Positions 1-11,200 of a stretch of 64,000 nucleotides of DNA are shown here, one piece after another (within the stretch, counting starts at the first letter, position 1; every line of letters begins with the position of its first letter). Under the pieces are notes generated by a model, which was not told where the DNA came from, searched no databases, and saw nothing but the letters and a program-made list of their open reading frames with translations. A program made the position numbers and the translations under genes. The stretch comes from Strigamia acuminata. Taxonomy: Eukaryota > Arthropoda > Chilopoda > Geophilomorpha > Linotaeniidae. The stretch covers positions 59,715,369 through 59,779,368 of the forward strand of contig OX442314.1 of assembly GCA_949358305.1 (NCBI GenBank). The letters run 5' to 3'.

Positions 1-566
1 ACCGTCAGGCCAACTTCAACTACAAGTTAGGATTGATCGAGGATCGCTGAGTAAAGTGCAAACTGTAACTCTCACGAAGTCACTTGCGAGCTATTCCTGC
101 GAAAGCACGAGAATAGCCCTTGTGAAATCACCCAGAATAATCGCCCAGACGATTATTCGCCGAAGTAAGTGTCCGAGTGCTTTGTAGGGAACCCCAAAGT
201 TCCTAGACGAGGCCTCCGCGACGCTAAACAAACCCTAGACAACAGGCACGGATAGAAGACTCGAAAGAGCATTCCACCGCGTCCGTGAAGACGAATCCGT
301 GACGAATTAACGACAACTCGAGACGCCGCCTTTGTTCCGCCGACCACGCGGAATCGACGACGCCATCTTGAGAAATCCTTTGTTCGACGCTGACCACGTC
401 GACTCTAGAATTATTACTGAGTGTATTTTAAAGGCATAAAGCCTGGTGAATAAATTACCTGTTTATTTACATACATTTGGTATTCATTTGGGTATTTACA
501 TAATTGATCACAGGTAAAGTATTACACGTTAGCGCTATTTAAACCTATACTAAGTAGGACGCGACA
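1..566 (+). repeat. 5' LTR of element 1, partial (3' 566 bp)
   Basis: Position 1 corresponds to base 255 of the 820-bp LTR seen whole at 11781-12600 (offset 12034). It ends in GCGACA at 566, two bases before the primer binding site. The paired hairpins described for the 3' LTR lie here at 335-353 and 384-402. Confidence 0.93.
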
Positions 567-568
567 CG

Positions 569-586
569 TGGGGGCCCGTCCGGGAT
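569..586 (+). promoter_or_regulatory. Primer binding site, tRNA-Pro type (element 1)
   Basis: The 18 bases TGGGGGCCCGTCCGGGAT lie two bases (cg) after the LTR end. They match the classic proline-tRNA PBS except for one base (CCC for CTC). The same 18 bases occur at 50718-50735 in element 2. Confidence 0.85.
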
Positions 587-649
587 TTAGAAATAAATCT
601 CAAATCTGAACTTGTGATCTCTCAATAAGATAACCCAAATCGAAAGAAA

Positions 650-3600
650 ATGTCAGACAAAGACGAACAATCCACGTCTGAAACCGAGCAGAGAATGCCC
701 GAAAAGGGAAAAAGGACCTCCGACTACCACCTAAGATCGGATGGTCCCGTCCCTGAAATGTCCGCAAAGGCGAAAGCCCGAGCGAATAAAAGGAGAGCGA
801 AGGCGCAGAAAGAGGAGCAAGCTGCATCGCTCGCGGCCCTAGACGGGCCAGAGCGAGAGCGGGTTCCCTTGAATATGCAACCCTTCAAAGATACCGATCC
901 GGAAGCCATAGAAAATCGAGAAGAAATTCGCGACGTATCGCCAGGACGAGTATCGATATTGATGACCGAGGAGACGAATGAAGCTCCGAAAAAAACGGTC
1001 ACGGTCGGCACGAACCCATCGCCACCCACGGCTCAGACGTCCGTGGAGCAAACCCCACGAAAAAACAACGGCGGGACCCCGATAACCTCCCGAGTTACGG
1101 CGAGTCCTGCAGTTGTTTCCTTCGAGGTATCTCACCTAATTCGGTTGACACGGCAAGCTGCCCAACTGAAAGCGATGATAGACATTCCAGTAGGAACGTC
1201 AGTCTGGGAATCGATTACTCTACTCACTGACGCTATCTGCGCGGCACAAGCCCCGACGCCGGTCGCAAGACCAGCAGCGGAGACGCCCATGCCCCAGGTA
1301 ACGCCCAGTGACACCGGAGGTTTCGCGCCAGACCCCAACCGGGCACTTCACCAATCCAGAGAGAAGGCCCGCGAAGAAGCCAGACAAGAAGCGACTAATC
1401 GCCAACGAAGACTGAGCGCAGAGCGGCGAGAACTCTGGAAGGAAGAGGAAGAAAGGGAGCAACGCGAAAGAAGAACCACCGAGAGAACAGAGAAACTGGT
1501 CCAAAAAATGAGGGAGGAACGAGAAGCTAAAATTCGAAAAGAATGGAACGCCACGGTAGAAGGGCGACATCGAGAAGCTCAAGAGTACGAGGACCAATTT
1601 CAAGCGCTCGTAGCTCAAAGAAAAGCAGAAAAGCTACAAATGTTGCGAGAAGAAGCCATTTTACAACACCAAAAATGGGAAGACCAACATCGCGAGAGGT
1701 TGAGAGAAGAGGAAGCCAGAAAAGAAAAGGAACAGTTCCTGAAAGAGAAAGAGGAATGGGACCGAGTCAGATGGACCGAAGAGTACAAAGCAAAGAAACA
1801 AGCCATAATAGATGAGCAAAAAAGATGGGAAGCCGAAAACTGGGAGAAAGAAACAGAAAAGTTCCAAAAAGAGTACGAACAAGGTGTCTCGGGCAGGAAG
1901 AAAAGGGAAGAAAACCCGAAACGGAAGTCAGAACCCCCAAGCGGCCCTGATACCGACACAGGAGAAGATGCAGCAAAGCCGGCAAAAACGGCAAAAAGGG
2001 GGAAATCTCAAAAGAGAGACGGATCGGTCCCAAAAACAAAGGACCGTCACCCCTCAAAAAGATCCGAGACGGGAGCAGCCATCGACGCGTTACTCGAAAA
2101 GAAAAACGCAAATAAAAATCGGGAACGCCCCGAAAGCGAGGAAAACAGATGGCATTCTTTTTGCGAGAACAACGACGGAGGGGAGCCGCCGCCATCCGAA
2201 GACTCGAAACAGAAGAAGGCTGGCGGAGAGACCCCACCGAGAGGGCCGAGGTTTCACCCCCAAGGAGATCCCTCCGAGCCCTCCGATTCGTCGGACGACG
2301 ACCATCCGAGTCGACCGTCTACAGGGAGGAGTCAAGAAGGCAGCGATGGGCACCGGTCGAACCGGCCGAATGCTTCAGACCGCTCTTCCCGGAGCTCCAA
2401 CCCTCGTTCAGAGGAAGGGAACTTTCAGGACTCATCTGGCCGACATTACACGATGTCTGAGCTAGGCCGAGCCCTGCTGAACTCTTTCAGAAGAGAAGGA
2501 ATCGATCTAGGCCATCCAGGCGACGAACATAATCGCGCTGGAGAGAGGGTTAAGCGCAAATATGGCGTACGAAACGAACCAAGCAGTGAAGCCACGGGTA
2601 ACATCCGCTGGCAACACTATATTCAAACGCGATTTGACGGTTCGTGGAAGGCCGGAGACCGCTTCCTGGACGAAGTAATGCGTATCAAGAAAGCGACAAA
2701 AGCCACCGTCGCCGACATGCTAACCCACGGGCTAGTGGAGCTAACTACGGGGTCAGCTCGAGAATGGTACCAGGGACTAAAAAACCCAACCTGGGACGAT
2801 TTTCTCGTCCGTTTCGATCTCCGATACGGCGAGACTCCAGACGAGATCAGTAACAAATTACGTGGTCTACGACAAGCCCCAGGAGAAACATTAGCCGACT
2901 ACGACGCCCGAGCGAAACTCCTGTTTGCAAGAGCGCCGTACGAAATAAACCCCGCTGGTTTTACGATGATCTTTTACGGAGGATTATCGGCCCACTCGCA
3001 AAGAATTCTGCTAGACATGCGCGCACCCCGCACTGGCGATTACCAAGATGTCAGTAACTATCTTCTAACAAACACGTTAGAAATAGAACAGCGGTATTAC
3101 GCCACTCTGCCCCCGGAAGAAGCTGACGCGCACGAGAAGCGGTTGCAGACGAGCGCCGAACGCCACAAGACCTCAGAAAAATTAATGAGGCCAAGTGAAT
3201 ATTTGAGCGGCATAATGAGTCTCACCGAAGCATCCTTCGGACGAATGCTGACGCCTAAAGCAGGCAGTATTCTTCCAGCCAACCCGATAGCTGCCCCAAA
3301 GAAAGCACCAGCAGCGACGGCGATGCAGGTGACCTCGACGGACTCCACCCAGATGGAGAAAGTCGAAGAGACAACACCTCTCGCCACGGCTAAAGAAGAG
3401 GAGCCAGCATCGAGCGACGAGGAAGCCCTAAATGAGCACCTCGAAAACTTATCGACGGGATGCGACGATCAAGGTCCCTATTTGCACCATGCACACCGGG
3501 CCTTGGCAATCACACAATTCAGAGCACACGTGCAAGCAACAAAAGCGAGAGGAGCATTGGGAGGAAAAAGACGATTCCCGACGCCCTTCGTCCCGAAAAA

Positions 3601-3790
3601 ACCGGGATTCACTCCCACAGGGGATAAAAGTAACATCAAATGTTACAGCTGTGGAGAATACGGCCACTACTCAGATAAATGTGAGAAAACCGTCAAAGAA
3701 AAGGACATCATGCAAACCATGATGAAAATGATGATGGAGTTAAAAACCGATCTGGCAAAAAACTTCCAAGCGCAGGCGTCGCCGAAATAA
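650..3790 (+). CDS. gag: Gag polyprotein of element 1
   Basis: This 1046-residue Gag would assemble the cytoplasmic particle that packages element RNA. Residues of roughly 225-430 are a very charged Glu/Arg/Lys coiled coil. Residues 430-640 are low-complexity and Ser/Asp/Arg-rich. A retrotransposon-gag capsid-like region starts near residue 650 (IRWQHYI, DGSWKAGDRF, AREWYQGL, FDLRYGE). One zinc knuckle, CYSCGEYGHYSDKC (C-x2-C-x4-H-x4-C), lies near residues 998-1011. ATG 650 is the first ATG of the long frame after the PBS. The protein is about twice the length of a typical gypsy Gag because of the N-terminal coil and linker. A -1 slippery heptamer lies 25 bases before the stop. The zinc knuckle and capsid motifs leave little doubt about the family. 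Confidence 0.9.
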   Translation: MSDKDEQSTSETEQRMPEKGKRTSDYHLRSDGPVPEMSAKAKARANKRRAKAQKEEQAASLAALDGPERERVPLNMQPFKDTDPEAIENREEIRDVSPGRVSILMTEETNEAPKKTVTVGTNPSPPTAQTSVEQTPRKNNGGTPITSRVTASPAVVSFEVSHLIRLTRQAAQLKAMIDIPVGTSVWESITLLTDAICAAQAPTPVARPAAETPMPQVTPSDTGGFAPDPNRALHQSREKAREEARQEATNRQRRLSAERRELWKEEEEREQRERRTTERTEKLVQKMREEREAKIRKEWNATVEGRHREAQEYEDQFQALVAQRKAEKLQMLREEAILQHQKWEDQHRERLREEEARKEKEQFLKEKEEWDRVRWTEEYKAKKQAIIDEQKRWEAENWEKETEKFQKEYEQGVSGRKKREENPKRKSEPPSGPDTDTGEDAAKPAKTAKRGKSQKRDGSVPKTKDRHPSKRSETGAAIDALLEKKNANKNRERPESEENRWHSFCENNDGGEPPPSEDSKQKKAGGETPPRGPRFHPQGDPSEPSDSSDDDHPSRPSTGRSQEGSDGHRSNRPNASDRSSRSSNPRSEEGNFQDSSGRHYTMSELGRALLNSFRREGIDLGHPGDEHNRAGERVKRKYGVRNEPSSEATGNIRWQHYIQTRFDGSWKAGDRFLDEVMRIKKATKATVADMLTHGLVELTTGSAREWYQGLKNPTWDDFLVRFDLRYGETPDEISNKLRGLRQAPGETLADYDARAKLLFARAPYEINPAGFTMIFYGGLSAHSQRILLDMRAPRTGDYQDVSNYLLTNTLEIEQRYYATLPPEEADAHEKRLQTSAERHKTSEKLMRPSEYLSGIMSLTEASFGRMLTPKAGSILPANPIAAPKKAPAATAMQVTSTDSTQMEKVEETTPLATAKEEEPASSDEEALNEHLENLSTGCDDQGPYLHHAHRALAITQFRAHVQATKARGALGGKRRFPTPFVPKKPGFTPTGDKSNIKCYSCGEYGHYSDKCEKTVKEKDIMQTMMKMMMELKTDLAKNFQAQASPK
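3757..3763 (+). promoter_or_regulatory. -1 ribosomal frameshift heptamer A AAA AAC (element 1)
   Basis: In the gag frame the codons read gcA AAA AAC, the canonical X XXY YYZ slippery form. The pol frame is exactly -1 relative to gag and is open across this point. The same heptamer in the same register occurs at the gag end of elements 2 and 3. I did not identify a downstream pseudoknot. Confidence 0.8.
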
Positions 3791-6700
3791 ATTCAGCTTC
3801 GTCTGCGCCAGCCGCGGAAATTAAAAAGAAGAAATATCACACTGGACCCGCAGGTCATGCCTTGGCAGAGGCACAGATCAAAGACCGCATACAGATCGTT
3901 CCGAAGAAGGAGGAAAAAGTGACGTTAACGAGTATGCAAGTGAGAACGAAACCGGAGGTCGACATGGATTGGACGGACCTTCCGTTCAATCTGGAGGTTG
4001 AGCCCCAGACTTTACGCGTATTTCACTGCAATGTCACGAAAGCACATTGCGAAACTCTGTGTATGCTACCAGTGGAGATAGAAAACCAAAAATTGTTCGG
4101 TCTACTGGATTCAGGAGCGGATCGTTCATTCATATCCGAAGATATAGTGAAGGACTTGGATATTGGAAAAAAGGTGGCACAAGTGAACGCGAACGTAGAA
4201 TTGCTCACCGCCAACGGCTACGTCAAGCCGAAGGGCGTAGTTCGCATCATGATCGACTGGAAAGGGGGGAACCTGTCCCACCCCTTCATAGTCTTGCCAT
4301 CCCACGACAAAGTATTCCTCCTAGGGATGGATATCATGGCAAAACTGAAAATTCAGCCAAACCCGATAACCCGTTCATGGAACTGGATAAGTCCCGAGGG
4401 AGAACGGCCAGTCCCCGTAGTTCCCCAAAAATTACTGGACGAAGCCAAGGACAAAGAGGAATACGGAAGAGGATTGCGAAAATTCGTCCAAGATTACGAT
4501 TTCGCAGCCTTCACTCTGGAATTACAGAGGAGTAACGTCGTGGACACACTGGTCGAGGAGGCAGCATTGCGTGTTAACGAGGCATCGCTACTAAGGCGAG
4601 TGCTTCGAAAACATGAAAGAATTCTGACCAAGACACCTGGTCGAACGACGGAAGCAACCCACGAAATAGTCTTAACCACAGACAAGCCGATTCGAGTGCC
4701 TTACAAGGGGATGAACCCCCAAAAAAGGGACATTGTGACGCAAATGTGCCAAGACATGCTCGACAAGGGCATAGTAACGCAAGCCCTGGGCGAATACGCC
4801 ATGCGGATCGTCCTAGTGATGCGTCCAGGCTCGGAACCTCGACTATGCATTGATTATCGCCCCCTGAACGCGATAACGGTTATAGACCCGATTCAGATGC
4901 CGTCTATAGACTCGATCCTCCGGGAACTGAGCCCGTTCAAGTGGGTAACCACCATGGACCTGTCAAAGGGGTATTGGCAAGTGGAGCTAAAACCCGAAGA
5001 CAAACTGAAAACGGCTTTCTACTCCCCGATAGGAAGGCTAATGTTCAACGTGATGCCGTTCGGGCTAGTAAACGCCCCGAGCACGTTCCAGAAACTGATC
5101 GAAAGCGTGTTGGGAGATATGCTGCACGACTTCGTGTGGGCGTATCTCGACGACATCATAATAACGTCGGACACATTCGAAGAACATATAGACCACATCG
5201 ATAGAGTGGTCTCTCGCCTAGCCAAGGCGGGACTCCACATCCATCCAGGGAAGAGCAAGTTTTGCAGGAAAGAGCTTGCCTTCCTAGGATATCGAATAGG
5301 AGTCGAGGGAATCGCGATTGACCCCGAAAAAGTCAAAGCAATAAACGGATTCCCCGCCCCCGAAGATATAAAAGGTGTCCAGAGATTCATGGGCATGGTC
5401 AATTTCTTCGGCCGACTACTCTCTGGTCTGGCTGAAGTGGCCGCGCCTATAACGGATCTCTTACGAACGGATAAAGAGTTTGAGTGGACGGTCCAGTGCG
5501 AGGCCGCATTTAGCACTATCAAGCAAATGCTGGCTGACGTCGAAAAGATGCCATTGCCGGACCTAAACCGACCGTTCGTATTGCACACCGACGCGAGTAA
5601 AATCGGACTGGGTGCAGCCCTTCTGCAGACCCACGTGTACAACGGAATCTCGCAAGAAGTACCCTGTATGTTTATAAGCAGAAAAATACAGGGCGCGGAG
5701 AAAAATTACACAGCAACGGAACTAGAATGCCTAGCCGTAATTTGGGCAGTTCGGAAGTTTCGCGACTATCTGGAGTACACGAACTTCGAGGTTCAGACAG
5801 ATCACCAGGCACTAAGCTGGTTGATGAAACTCAAGGAACCCTCCGGCCGACTCGCGCGATGGCAACTGGAGTTAATGGCGTGCGATATAACAATTACGTA
5901 CCGCCCCGGGAAGTACAATCATGTGGCCGACGCCCTCTCGAGAGCCCCAGCCTCTGACCCCCAAGGACCAGACGACGACGGCGAGGACGACACCCACCTC
6001 TTGTACTGCCCGACTCCACGGAGAATATGGCGTTTGCGAAAGGCGAACGAGCTACCAGTGATGGAGCCCGAAGATAGAACGTTTTGTGGTTTTTGGACTC
6101 GAACATACCAGCCCGCTGGGACGAACAATTCAACATCCGAAATTCAATCTCCGCCCCCCGGAGAAACCCACAAAACACTACTACGCGCCTTCACAGCAAA
6201 AATTGAAGAAAAAACACAATACGCTCCACCCACGAGACGTGAGTTCGTCGAACACCAGGCAGCAGACACAAAATGTCAAATTATAACGCAATATTTGCTG
6301 AACGGCGAATTTCCGGAAGGGATGACAAACCCACACCGCCGGAAACAGTTCGTCAAAGAAGCAACAAGCTACCTCATAGATGATGAACTCCTGGTAAAAT
6401 ACCACCCGACGTTTCAAGATGACCTCAGCGGAGCGGGAAACTCGGTTAAAGTGGTCGTGCCGGCATCGCTGCACACCCGACTGTTGTGGCTGATGCACGG
6501 ACACCCGCTCGCCAGCCATTCTGGCGTGGCGAGGACCCTTTATCGAGTAAAACAACTTTTCTTCTGGCCGGGCGCGCGGCAAAAGATAACGAAATTTATC
6601 CGACACTGCCCCCGGTGCCAAGCGTGCAGACCGCGAGATAAAGTGGCCAGAAACGCCATGTCTCTCGGACCCTACGCACCGTTTGACTGCTTAAGCATAG

Positions 6701-7893
6701 ACTTGATGGGCCCCAAGCCCACAACGGGAAACAAGAACATGTATATTCTCGTAATTATGGACGTAGCCACCCGATGGCCAGAGCTGTACGCCCTCGCGAA
6801 GCCCTCGGCTGAAAACATAGTCGAGTGCCTTTACGACGTGGCAATGCGATTTGGGTTTCCCAGAAAACTCATTTCGGATAACGGCCCCCAATTCCGATCA
6901 AGAATATATAAAGACTTCTGTAGAAAATTTAAAATGGATGCATCAAACACCTCCACGTATAATCCTCAGACAAACCCAGTCGAGAGATTAAATAAAGACA
7001 TAAAATATGCGCTGACAGTATTCACCGATATTCACAATCGATGGGACGAATACCTGCGAGAAATCGCTTTCAGCATTCGCTCAACCGTGTCAAGAACACG
7101 CGAATTCTCACCGGCGTACCTCAACTTCGCCCGCGAATTAAGGATGCCATGGGACCCACGCGTTGCCGAAGCTGTTAACGTATTAGACCCATCGAGCCCA
7201 CATGAGTACGTGTGCCGGTTGGAACAGACTATATCCGACACATACCAGCATATGATGGCGCATATTTTCAACATGAGAGAAAGAATCGCAGATAAAGAAG
7301 GCGATCTCGCTTTCGCGAACTTTAAAGTGAATGATCTAGTGTGGAAGGAGGCGCACACGTTGTCCAATGCAGCGAGAGGCATCGCCGCAGGTTTAGCCGA
7401 CAAGAGGGACGGTCCCTATGTAATTGTGGCCGAACACGGCGGCAACGCATACCAACTACGCCGCTTAGAGGACAACAAAAATTTTCAGTCGATACATGGC
7501 CGAGATTTAAGGCCATATCTGCCAGAGTTTCCCCAAGAAATCTGGCTGGAAGGTCAGACACACAGCGGCCAAGGGGGCACCGTGGTCGACACGTTCCAAA
7601 AAACAAATGAAGCTGAAAATATAGCGGAGGACGAGGATGAATTCTTCGACGCCGAATCTCCGGCCGACGAGGCTCCAGCACAGCCGGAGCAAGCAATTTC
7701 GGAGAGGGAGGAAGCAGAAGAAAGTACTTCTGAAATGGAAAATAAAAAAATTAGTAATGAGAAAAATGCCAACACATCGGAGATGAACGAGCAAGTAGAG
7801 TCACGATCTACGAGCACGTCGAAAATCAACCTTCGACCACGACGAAGCAATAATCCGTTCATTCGGGACGGCAAAGTCGTGGGGAAGAACTAA
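3763..7893 (+). CDS. pol: Pol polyprotein (protease, RT, RNase H, integrase) of element 1
   Basis: It is made as a Gag-Pol fusion. No ATG opens this frame, and the start given is the first -1 codon after the slippery site. Numbering from codon 3862, the aspartic protease motif LLDSGADRSF is near residue 83. RT follows with LCIDYRPLN near 327 and the catalytic YLDD near 427. RNase H has HTDASKIGLGAAL near 575 and TDHQAL near 647. The integrase HHCC finger runs from HGHPLASHSG to CPRCQAC (about 876-922). Its catalytic acids lie in IDLMGPKP (about 948), SDNGPQF (about 1006) and NPVERLNKD (about 1040). A GPY/F-type module (RDGPYVIV) is near 1183. There is no chromodomain. The C-terminal tail is acidic and ends in a basic NLRPRR motif, which recurs as NLRSR and PLRNR in the other two elements. 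The frame is intact. Confidence 0.93.
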   Translation, partial: LPSAGVAEINSASSAPAAEIKKKKYHTGPAGHALAEAQIKDRIQIVPKKEEKVTLTSMQVRTKPEVDMDWTDLPFNLEVEPQTLRVFHCNVTKAHCETLCMLPVEIENQKLFGLLDSGADRSFISEDIVKDLDIGKKVAQVNANVELLTANGYVKPKGVVRIMIDWKGGNLSHPFIVLPSHDKVFLLGMDIMAKLKIQPNPITRSWNWISPEGERPVPVVPQKLLDEAKDKEEYGRGLRKFVQDYDFAAFTLELQRSNVVDTLVEEAALRVNEASLLRRVLRKHERILTKTPGRTTEATHEIVLTTDKPIRVPYKGMNPQKRDIVTQMCQDMLDKGIVTQALGEYAMRIVLVMRPGSEPRLCIDYRPLNAITVIDPIQMPSIDSILRELSPFKWVTTMDLSKGYWQVELKPEDKLKTAFYSPIGRLMFNVMPFGLVNAPSTFQKLIESVLGDMLHDFVWAYLDDIIITSDTFEEHIDHIDRVVSRLAKAGLHIHPGKSKFCRKELAFLGYRIGVEGIAIDPEKVKAINGFPAPEDIKGVQRFMGMVNFFGRLLSGLAEVAAPITDLLRTDKEFEWTVQCEAAFSTIKQMLADVEKMPLPDLNRPFVLHTDASKIGLGAALLQTHVYNGISQEVPCMFISRKIQGAEKNYTATELECLAVIWAVRKFRDYLEYTNFEVQTDHQALSWLMKLKEPSGRLARWQLELMACDITITYRPGKYNHVADALSRAPASDPQGPDDDGEDDTHLLYCPTPRRIWRLRKANELPVMEPEDRTFCGFWTRTYQPAGTNNSTSEIQSPPPGETHKTLLRAFTAKIEEKTQYAPPTRREFVEHQAADTKCQIITQYLLNGEFPEGMTNPHRRKQFVKEATSYLIDDELLVKYHPTFQDDLSGAGNSVKVVVPASLHTRLLWLMHGHPLASHSGVARTLYRVKQLFFWPGARQKITKFIRHCPRCQACRPRDKVARNAMSLGPYAPFDCLSIDLMGPKPTTGNKNMYILVIMDVATRWPELYALAKPSAENIVECLYDVAMRFGFPRKLISDNGPQFRSRIYKDFCRKFKMDASNTSTYNPQTNPVERLNKDIKYALTVFTDIHNRWDEYLREIAFSIRSTVSRTREFSPAYLNFARELRMPWDPRVAEAVNVLDPSSPHEYVCRLEQTISDTYQHMMAHIFNMRERIADKEGDLAFANFKVNDLVWKEAHTLSNAARGIAAGLADKRDGPYVIVAEHGGNAYQLRRLEDNKNFQSIHGRDLRPYLPEFPQEIWLEGQTHSGQGGTVVDTFQKTNEAENIAEDEDEFFDAESPADEAPAQPEQAISEREEAEESTSEMENKKISNEKNANTSEMNEQVESRSTSTSKINLRPRRSNNPFIRDGKVVGKN

Positions 7894-8267
7894 AAATAAA
7901 AGAAAATGTGATAACATGGAGCGGAGGCCTTGTAAAATAAAAAGATTTACTTACGAGAGCTGCTGCACATGTTGAGACGCGAAAATTTGGCTAAGTCCAA
8001 ACTTCGCAACGAATTGTCGCAGTCACCACTAACAGACGAGAAGTTATGACGTAGCGGGCGACCACGTGACAACGAAACCACGCGGTCGACCCCGTAGCGT
8101 CATTGCCAGCACGGCGGATCTCGCAAAATACGAGACGCGTTCGAGACCCACAATTCTCAGCGTCGATAGGCCCAGTTTCCGACTGTTTTTAACACGACGA
8201 GACGTGTTTTTGCTTCTCCCCCAAAGAGAAAGACAAAGACCTCTCAAACAAAACTTCATTTATTGAA
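7894..8267 (+). promoter_or_regulatory. Pol-ORF3 spacer of element 1, possible internal control region
   Basis: There is no coding frame of note here. A CRE-like half site (ATGACGTAG, around 8046-8054) lies in it. Elements 2 and 3 have TGACGTC-type motifs in the same spacer. A separate ORF3 promoter is inference only. Confidence 0.3.
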
Positions 8268-11200
8268 ATGGCCGATCGACGCAACCCACGATTAGAGCCG
8301 AGCGCATCGTCGAGAGACGAGAGCGACGGCCTAATCGTAAATGCAGAAGACGATGAGAATTGGGACGAACAACCGCCGTTGCAGGTAAATTAGTGTGATT
8401 TCCCCAGAGAAATCACATAATTCTTTGAATCTGTTGCATCCAACCCAGATTGGAGCGTGACTTGTGACTGATATATTTCTTTCTGTTTTATTGTTGATTT
8501 AAGGCTGGCTAAAAACCCGAGAGTGGACCCAGATTCACCTCGGAGTCAAGGCCGCCAAAAAACTAGAACAAAGGAAGTGTTCGCGGAATGGCGTCGTGGC
8601 AAACCAAAACCAAAACTAAAGGTTTTCTTTCTTTTAAATTTAAACATCGTAATAAATTAAAATACGATTAGAGTTAAAATAAAAAAGTTTAACGTAAGAA
8701 ATTAAAATTTAACGATCGGTTTTGCCTGCGACCCCTTCCTAAAAAGCGGATCACCTGAGTTCAAAAGTAGTGTTGGATCAGCGCTACGACGGCGGAGATC
8801 ATCGCAGAACTGCGAAACAAGAAAATAAGACCGACGGCCGCAACAAAAGAAAGGAGTTGCTGCCACCGTCGATCTTGAGCATATTTCTGATCCCCATCGT
8901 TAACTGGGACTTATTATATTAATATTGTGATCTAAAATTATTCAGGTCGACCCGCTAGAATCGTGGGACGCCCTGCCTCCGACAGCGTCAACCGCCAACA
9001 ACATCTTTCGCGGAGCCCTGCCGATTTACCTGCGGCAGGCCTATCCTGCGGAGACCAGCGCCTGGAAAATTCGATTGATGTATTCCAGGACCCTCGAAGA
9101 AAAGTTCGAGCGATCGAAAACGCTGGTCGAGTGCATGACGAAGGAGATGAGGGAGCGAGTGGGGCCGCGGATCCCATCCGATGCGGATCCGCCGAGCCCC
9201 GTTTACTCCGGGTACCTGGAAGAGGCTTACCCAGGCACGGTGGCCGAGCTGCACACCTCCCACAGGTGGCGCGAGGCCCCGACCTTGGCAGCCCGCCAGA
9301 GAATAGTGGACGACGAGATCAAACGCTTAAAGCGCACCGAGACTCACGGAGTAACCCGAGTTCTCGAGAGAAACGGTTTCTCCCCCGAAGAAATCCGTAG
9401 ATGGCTTCGCGACATCGAAGAAGACCATCTGACACCCAGATGGATACCGCCGGCGAATTTTACGGCCACGCAGTCTGAGATGTGGCAGTTATACCACGCT
9501 GGTATCCTGGGAAGTCGCCGCCATCACAGAAGATCGAAGCGTCCAGCGGAGTCCGCTCCACGCGGACCCGCACGAAGAAGACAGGCCGTCTCCCCAATAG
9601 AGGCCGGCCCGTCAACGAGTCGCGACTACCGCAGCCGCTCGAGCAGCTCCAGTTCCCGAACTCGAGTTGTCGTGCGCTCGGAATGTCGCCGAGTAGTAAC
9701 GCTCGAGCCTGCCTCGCCAGACGACGCGCGGGCTGAGCGAACGGTCGAATCTTCCGCCCACTGGGCTGCGAGGACCGAGACACACCAAGATCGAGGAAAG
9801 AAAAGATCCTCGTTGTTTATGGCGATTACCACCCAATCGTCAGATCAATCCTCGTCGCGACGAACCGTCTCATCACGCCAGAGACCGGATTCCCCGTCAG
9901 ACGTCCCCCAGAGGACGGTCCAACGAAGGTCCGTCGCAGCCAGCACCAGGAGGAATCGGAAACGCAAAGTACGTCAGAAGATGCGTGCACAATCCCTGAT
10001 AGCCAAGGGATTAGAGAAGGAGCGAGAGATGGCCGCCGCGAAAAGGTCCGAACCCCAGAGTCTCGGACCCACGGCTGGGCCATCCAGGCTCCAAGCGGAG
10101 ATCGACTTGGGAGAATTGACGGAGGAACAATTGTCCCAAGATGAGTCGGATAAGGATGGACCAGTTACGAAGCAGGATCTGGCCGTGGCTTTGAAGAACG
10201 CCTTCCGAGGATACGCGGCCAACCGGCCGTCGAGCTCAACACCGGCTGTGCCAACCGCGCTTGTGCCCCCACAGGTGCAACCGCGATGGCCGCCACTCCT
10301 CGAGGGTACAAACCCAGCCGTGACCGCGTGGACTCCTCCCCGGATGATTCCGGTGGGAGATCCAACTCCCAAACGGGTCAGATACGACGACATGCCCGGG
10401 TTGGGCCGTCCACCGTCACCCCCAACGCCACGAGTATATCGACCTTATCGCAACGCCGAGTGGTACGCACAGCGAGAGATGGACGCCCGATGCCGGCGTG
10501 AAGCGGCCTATCCCCCACTCAGCGAGCTACAGGAATATCTGGCCGAATACGAGAACCCCGCGATTGCCGAGTTGGCCATACGACAGGCCGACGCCGCCCA
10601 AACCCACCACATCAATTGGGCGATCGAACAGATGCGGACGCTGTCACAACAGTTCAGTGGCAATCCGGACCGCGCTCACCCCTGCCATCGGAGCAGTTTG
10701 AATTTGGCTGTGACGAACGTACTAGCCCAGCTGCTATCCCTGGGCGTCTTCTTGGACAGTCGGCAGGCTATGGCGGCCTGGGCGATCGTCGACCGTGAGG
10801 GGGTTCACCTTCCTCGGGCGTTGTACCAGGTATGGGCCGGATGGACTCCTGAGCCCGCCTCGTTGCGCTTTGACCTGGCCAGAAATACGGAAAACCCAGG
10901 CCTACAGTTTTCAAAGATGCGTTCATTGGCATTCCGCTACCGGAACCCCGGAGTCCACCCTTCCTTGTTGCGAACAATACGGGAGGCTCCGGAGGTGCCA
11001 GGAACAGCGGCGAGCCTCCCACAGGCCATCGAGACCGCCCCCCCAGAGGCGGCGGTCCAACCATACATACCGACCCCAAAGCCGGTATTCCCGAAGGAGA
11101 AGCGGCACGCGAATCGACCCATATTGATTCCGAAGCGTTCCAAGCGAGGACCCCGAACTCCTCCGCTGCCCTCTCCTTCACCACCAGCGGCAGGGCTGGC

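Noticed and set aside
153-347. 64-codon minus-strand frame repeated at 12187-12381
   Set aside because: It is inside the LTR and is repeated only because the LTR is. No coding motif.
1220-2465. Overlapping 100-217 codon frames within gag of element 1
   Set aside because: They are shadows of a charged, low-complexity coding sequence. The gag frame itself carries all the recognised motifs.
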